DNA from: a virus
Length of the DNA: 34,196 bases
Strand: one strand, 5' to 3'
IMG/VR virus record: IMGVR_UViG_3300009124_000050
Coordinates: 1-34,196 of that record
The translations under genes were made by a program, and so were the position numbers. Shown here piece after piece: positions 33,878-34,196 of the stretch. The notes below the pieces were generated by a model. It ran no database searches. It saw nothing but the letters and a program-made list of their open reading frames with translations, and had not been told where the DNA came from. The first letter of the stretch is position 1; each line of letters begins with the position of its first letter.

Positions 33878-34196
33878 ATGAAGACTTTTAAAGAATTTCA
33901 GAATCTGTGCGAAGCGAAGCGTGGTCTTTATGCTAACATCCACGCTAAAAGAAAGCGTGGAGAAGCACCTGCTAAACCTGGATCCTCCGACTATCCAGAC
34001 AAGGATGCTTTTAAAAAATCAGAGAGGACTGCTAAAGAAGAATTTGAACTCACCCAAGAAGGAGCAGCCTGGACAAAAAAGTCAGGAAAAAGTAAGTCAG
34101 GAGGACTTAACGCAAAAGGGCGCAGATCTTATGAAAAGGAAAATCCAGGATCTGACCTTAAAGCACCAAGCAAAAAGGTTGGAAACCCCCGTAGGA
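33878..34196 (+). CDS. DUF6321-like protein, 3'-truncated
   Basis: The frame is open from ATG 33878 to the window end (106 codons). It starts MKTFKEFQNLCEAKRGLYAN, continues IHAKRKRGEAPAKPGS, and then EGAAWTKKSGKSKSGGLNAK, GRRSYEKENPGSDLKAPSK and KVGNPRR. The second half is the hallmark of a small basic family I know from phages and bacteria as DUF6321, usually ending in a CARMKGM-type segment, which would lie beyond the edge. Function unknown; the strong basic character suggests nucleic-acid contact (inference). The MKTFKEF start recurs in other cyanophage proteins and includes L-C-E-A, a possible (L/I)-x-E prohead-protease site. A CATAAATA octamer lies 24 bases upstream. Confidence 0.75.
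   Translation, partial: MKTFKEFQNLCEAKRGLYANIHAKRKRGEAPAKPGSSDYPDKDAFKKSERTAKEEFELTQEGAAWTKKSGKSKSGGLNAKGRRSYEKENPGSDLKAPSKKVGNPRR

Noticed and set aside
1-34196. tRNA genes, integrase, attachment sites, insertion sequences or host-derived metabolic genes
   Set aside because: I looked in the intergenic gaps, all under 100 bases, and among the reading frames, and found none. The lifestyle suggested is strictly lytic, but a full genome would be needed to conclude that.

Overview
The window is a contiguous piece of a tailed double-stranded DNA phage: a T4-like contractile-tail myovirus of the marine type (cyanophage / Kyanoviridae-like). The evidence is (i) the T4-order neck and packaging block gp13-gp14-gp15-gp16 at 29145-32295; (ii) cyanophage-type virion families, including a DUF4815-like protein, giant modular fibre-like proteins, and a DUF6321-like gene at the right edge; (iii) TATAAATA octamers, the T4-type late promoter, just upstream of several gene starts; and (iv) AT-rich DNA with every gene on the + strand, usually packed with 1-11 base overlaps or very short gaps. 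A cyanobacterial host (Synechococcus or Prochlorococcus) is the best guess. A pelagic heterotroph host cannot be excluded, because no host-diagnostic metabolic gene lies here. Recognition rests on remembered families; no search was run.

Layout. 1-9216: a 5'-truncated DUF4815-like virion protein (open through base 1), a 67-residue coiled-coil protein and a 792-residue tail-fibre-like protein, translationally overlapped. 9260-10631: a GT4-type glycosyltransferase and a 62-residue helical protein. 10684-12961: three small virion or fibre proteins. The last of these (397 aa) has the strongest ribosome site seen here, a perfect late promoter and C-ending codons, so it is probably abundant. 13042-19284: a 2080-residue protein built from two families of tandem repeats. 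19330-29085: a 69-residue Mtd_N-like protein, then a 3167-residue protein that strings together two probable beta-propellers, cupredoxin-like segments and several small recurring modules. 29145-32295: neck proteins gp13 and gp14, tail completion protein gp15 and small terminase gp16. 32313-34196: a small conserved protein, a 424-residue paralogue of the C-terminal end of the giant protein, and a 3'-truncated gene. No gene-free stretch exceeds 100 bases.

How it works together. In T4 the slot directly before gene 13 holds genes 9-12 and wac (baseplate trimers, short tail fibres, whiskers). Here that slot is about 29 kb of long modular proteins, so these are best read as baseplate-proximal fibres and decorations for host contact, with a glycosyltransferase that may modify them or the host surface. 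Small modules recur across otherwise unrelated genes, even inside conserved DUF4815 and gp14. The intergenic sites look like late-transcription units in which terminator hairpins and TATAAATA promoters are overlaid. The points most worth following are the amicyanin-spaced copper-site motif in the giant fibre, the promoter-in-hairpin design, the shared-module pool and the nested domain insertions.
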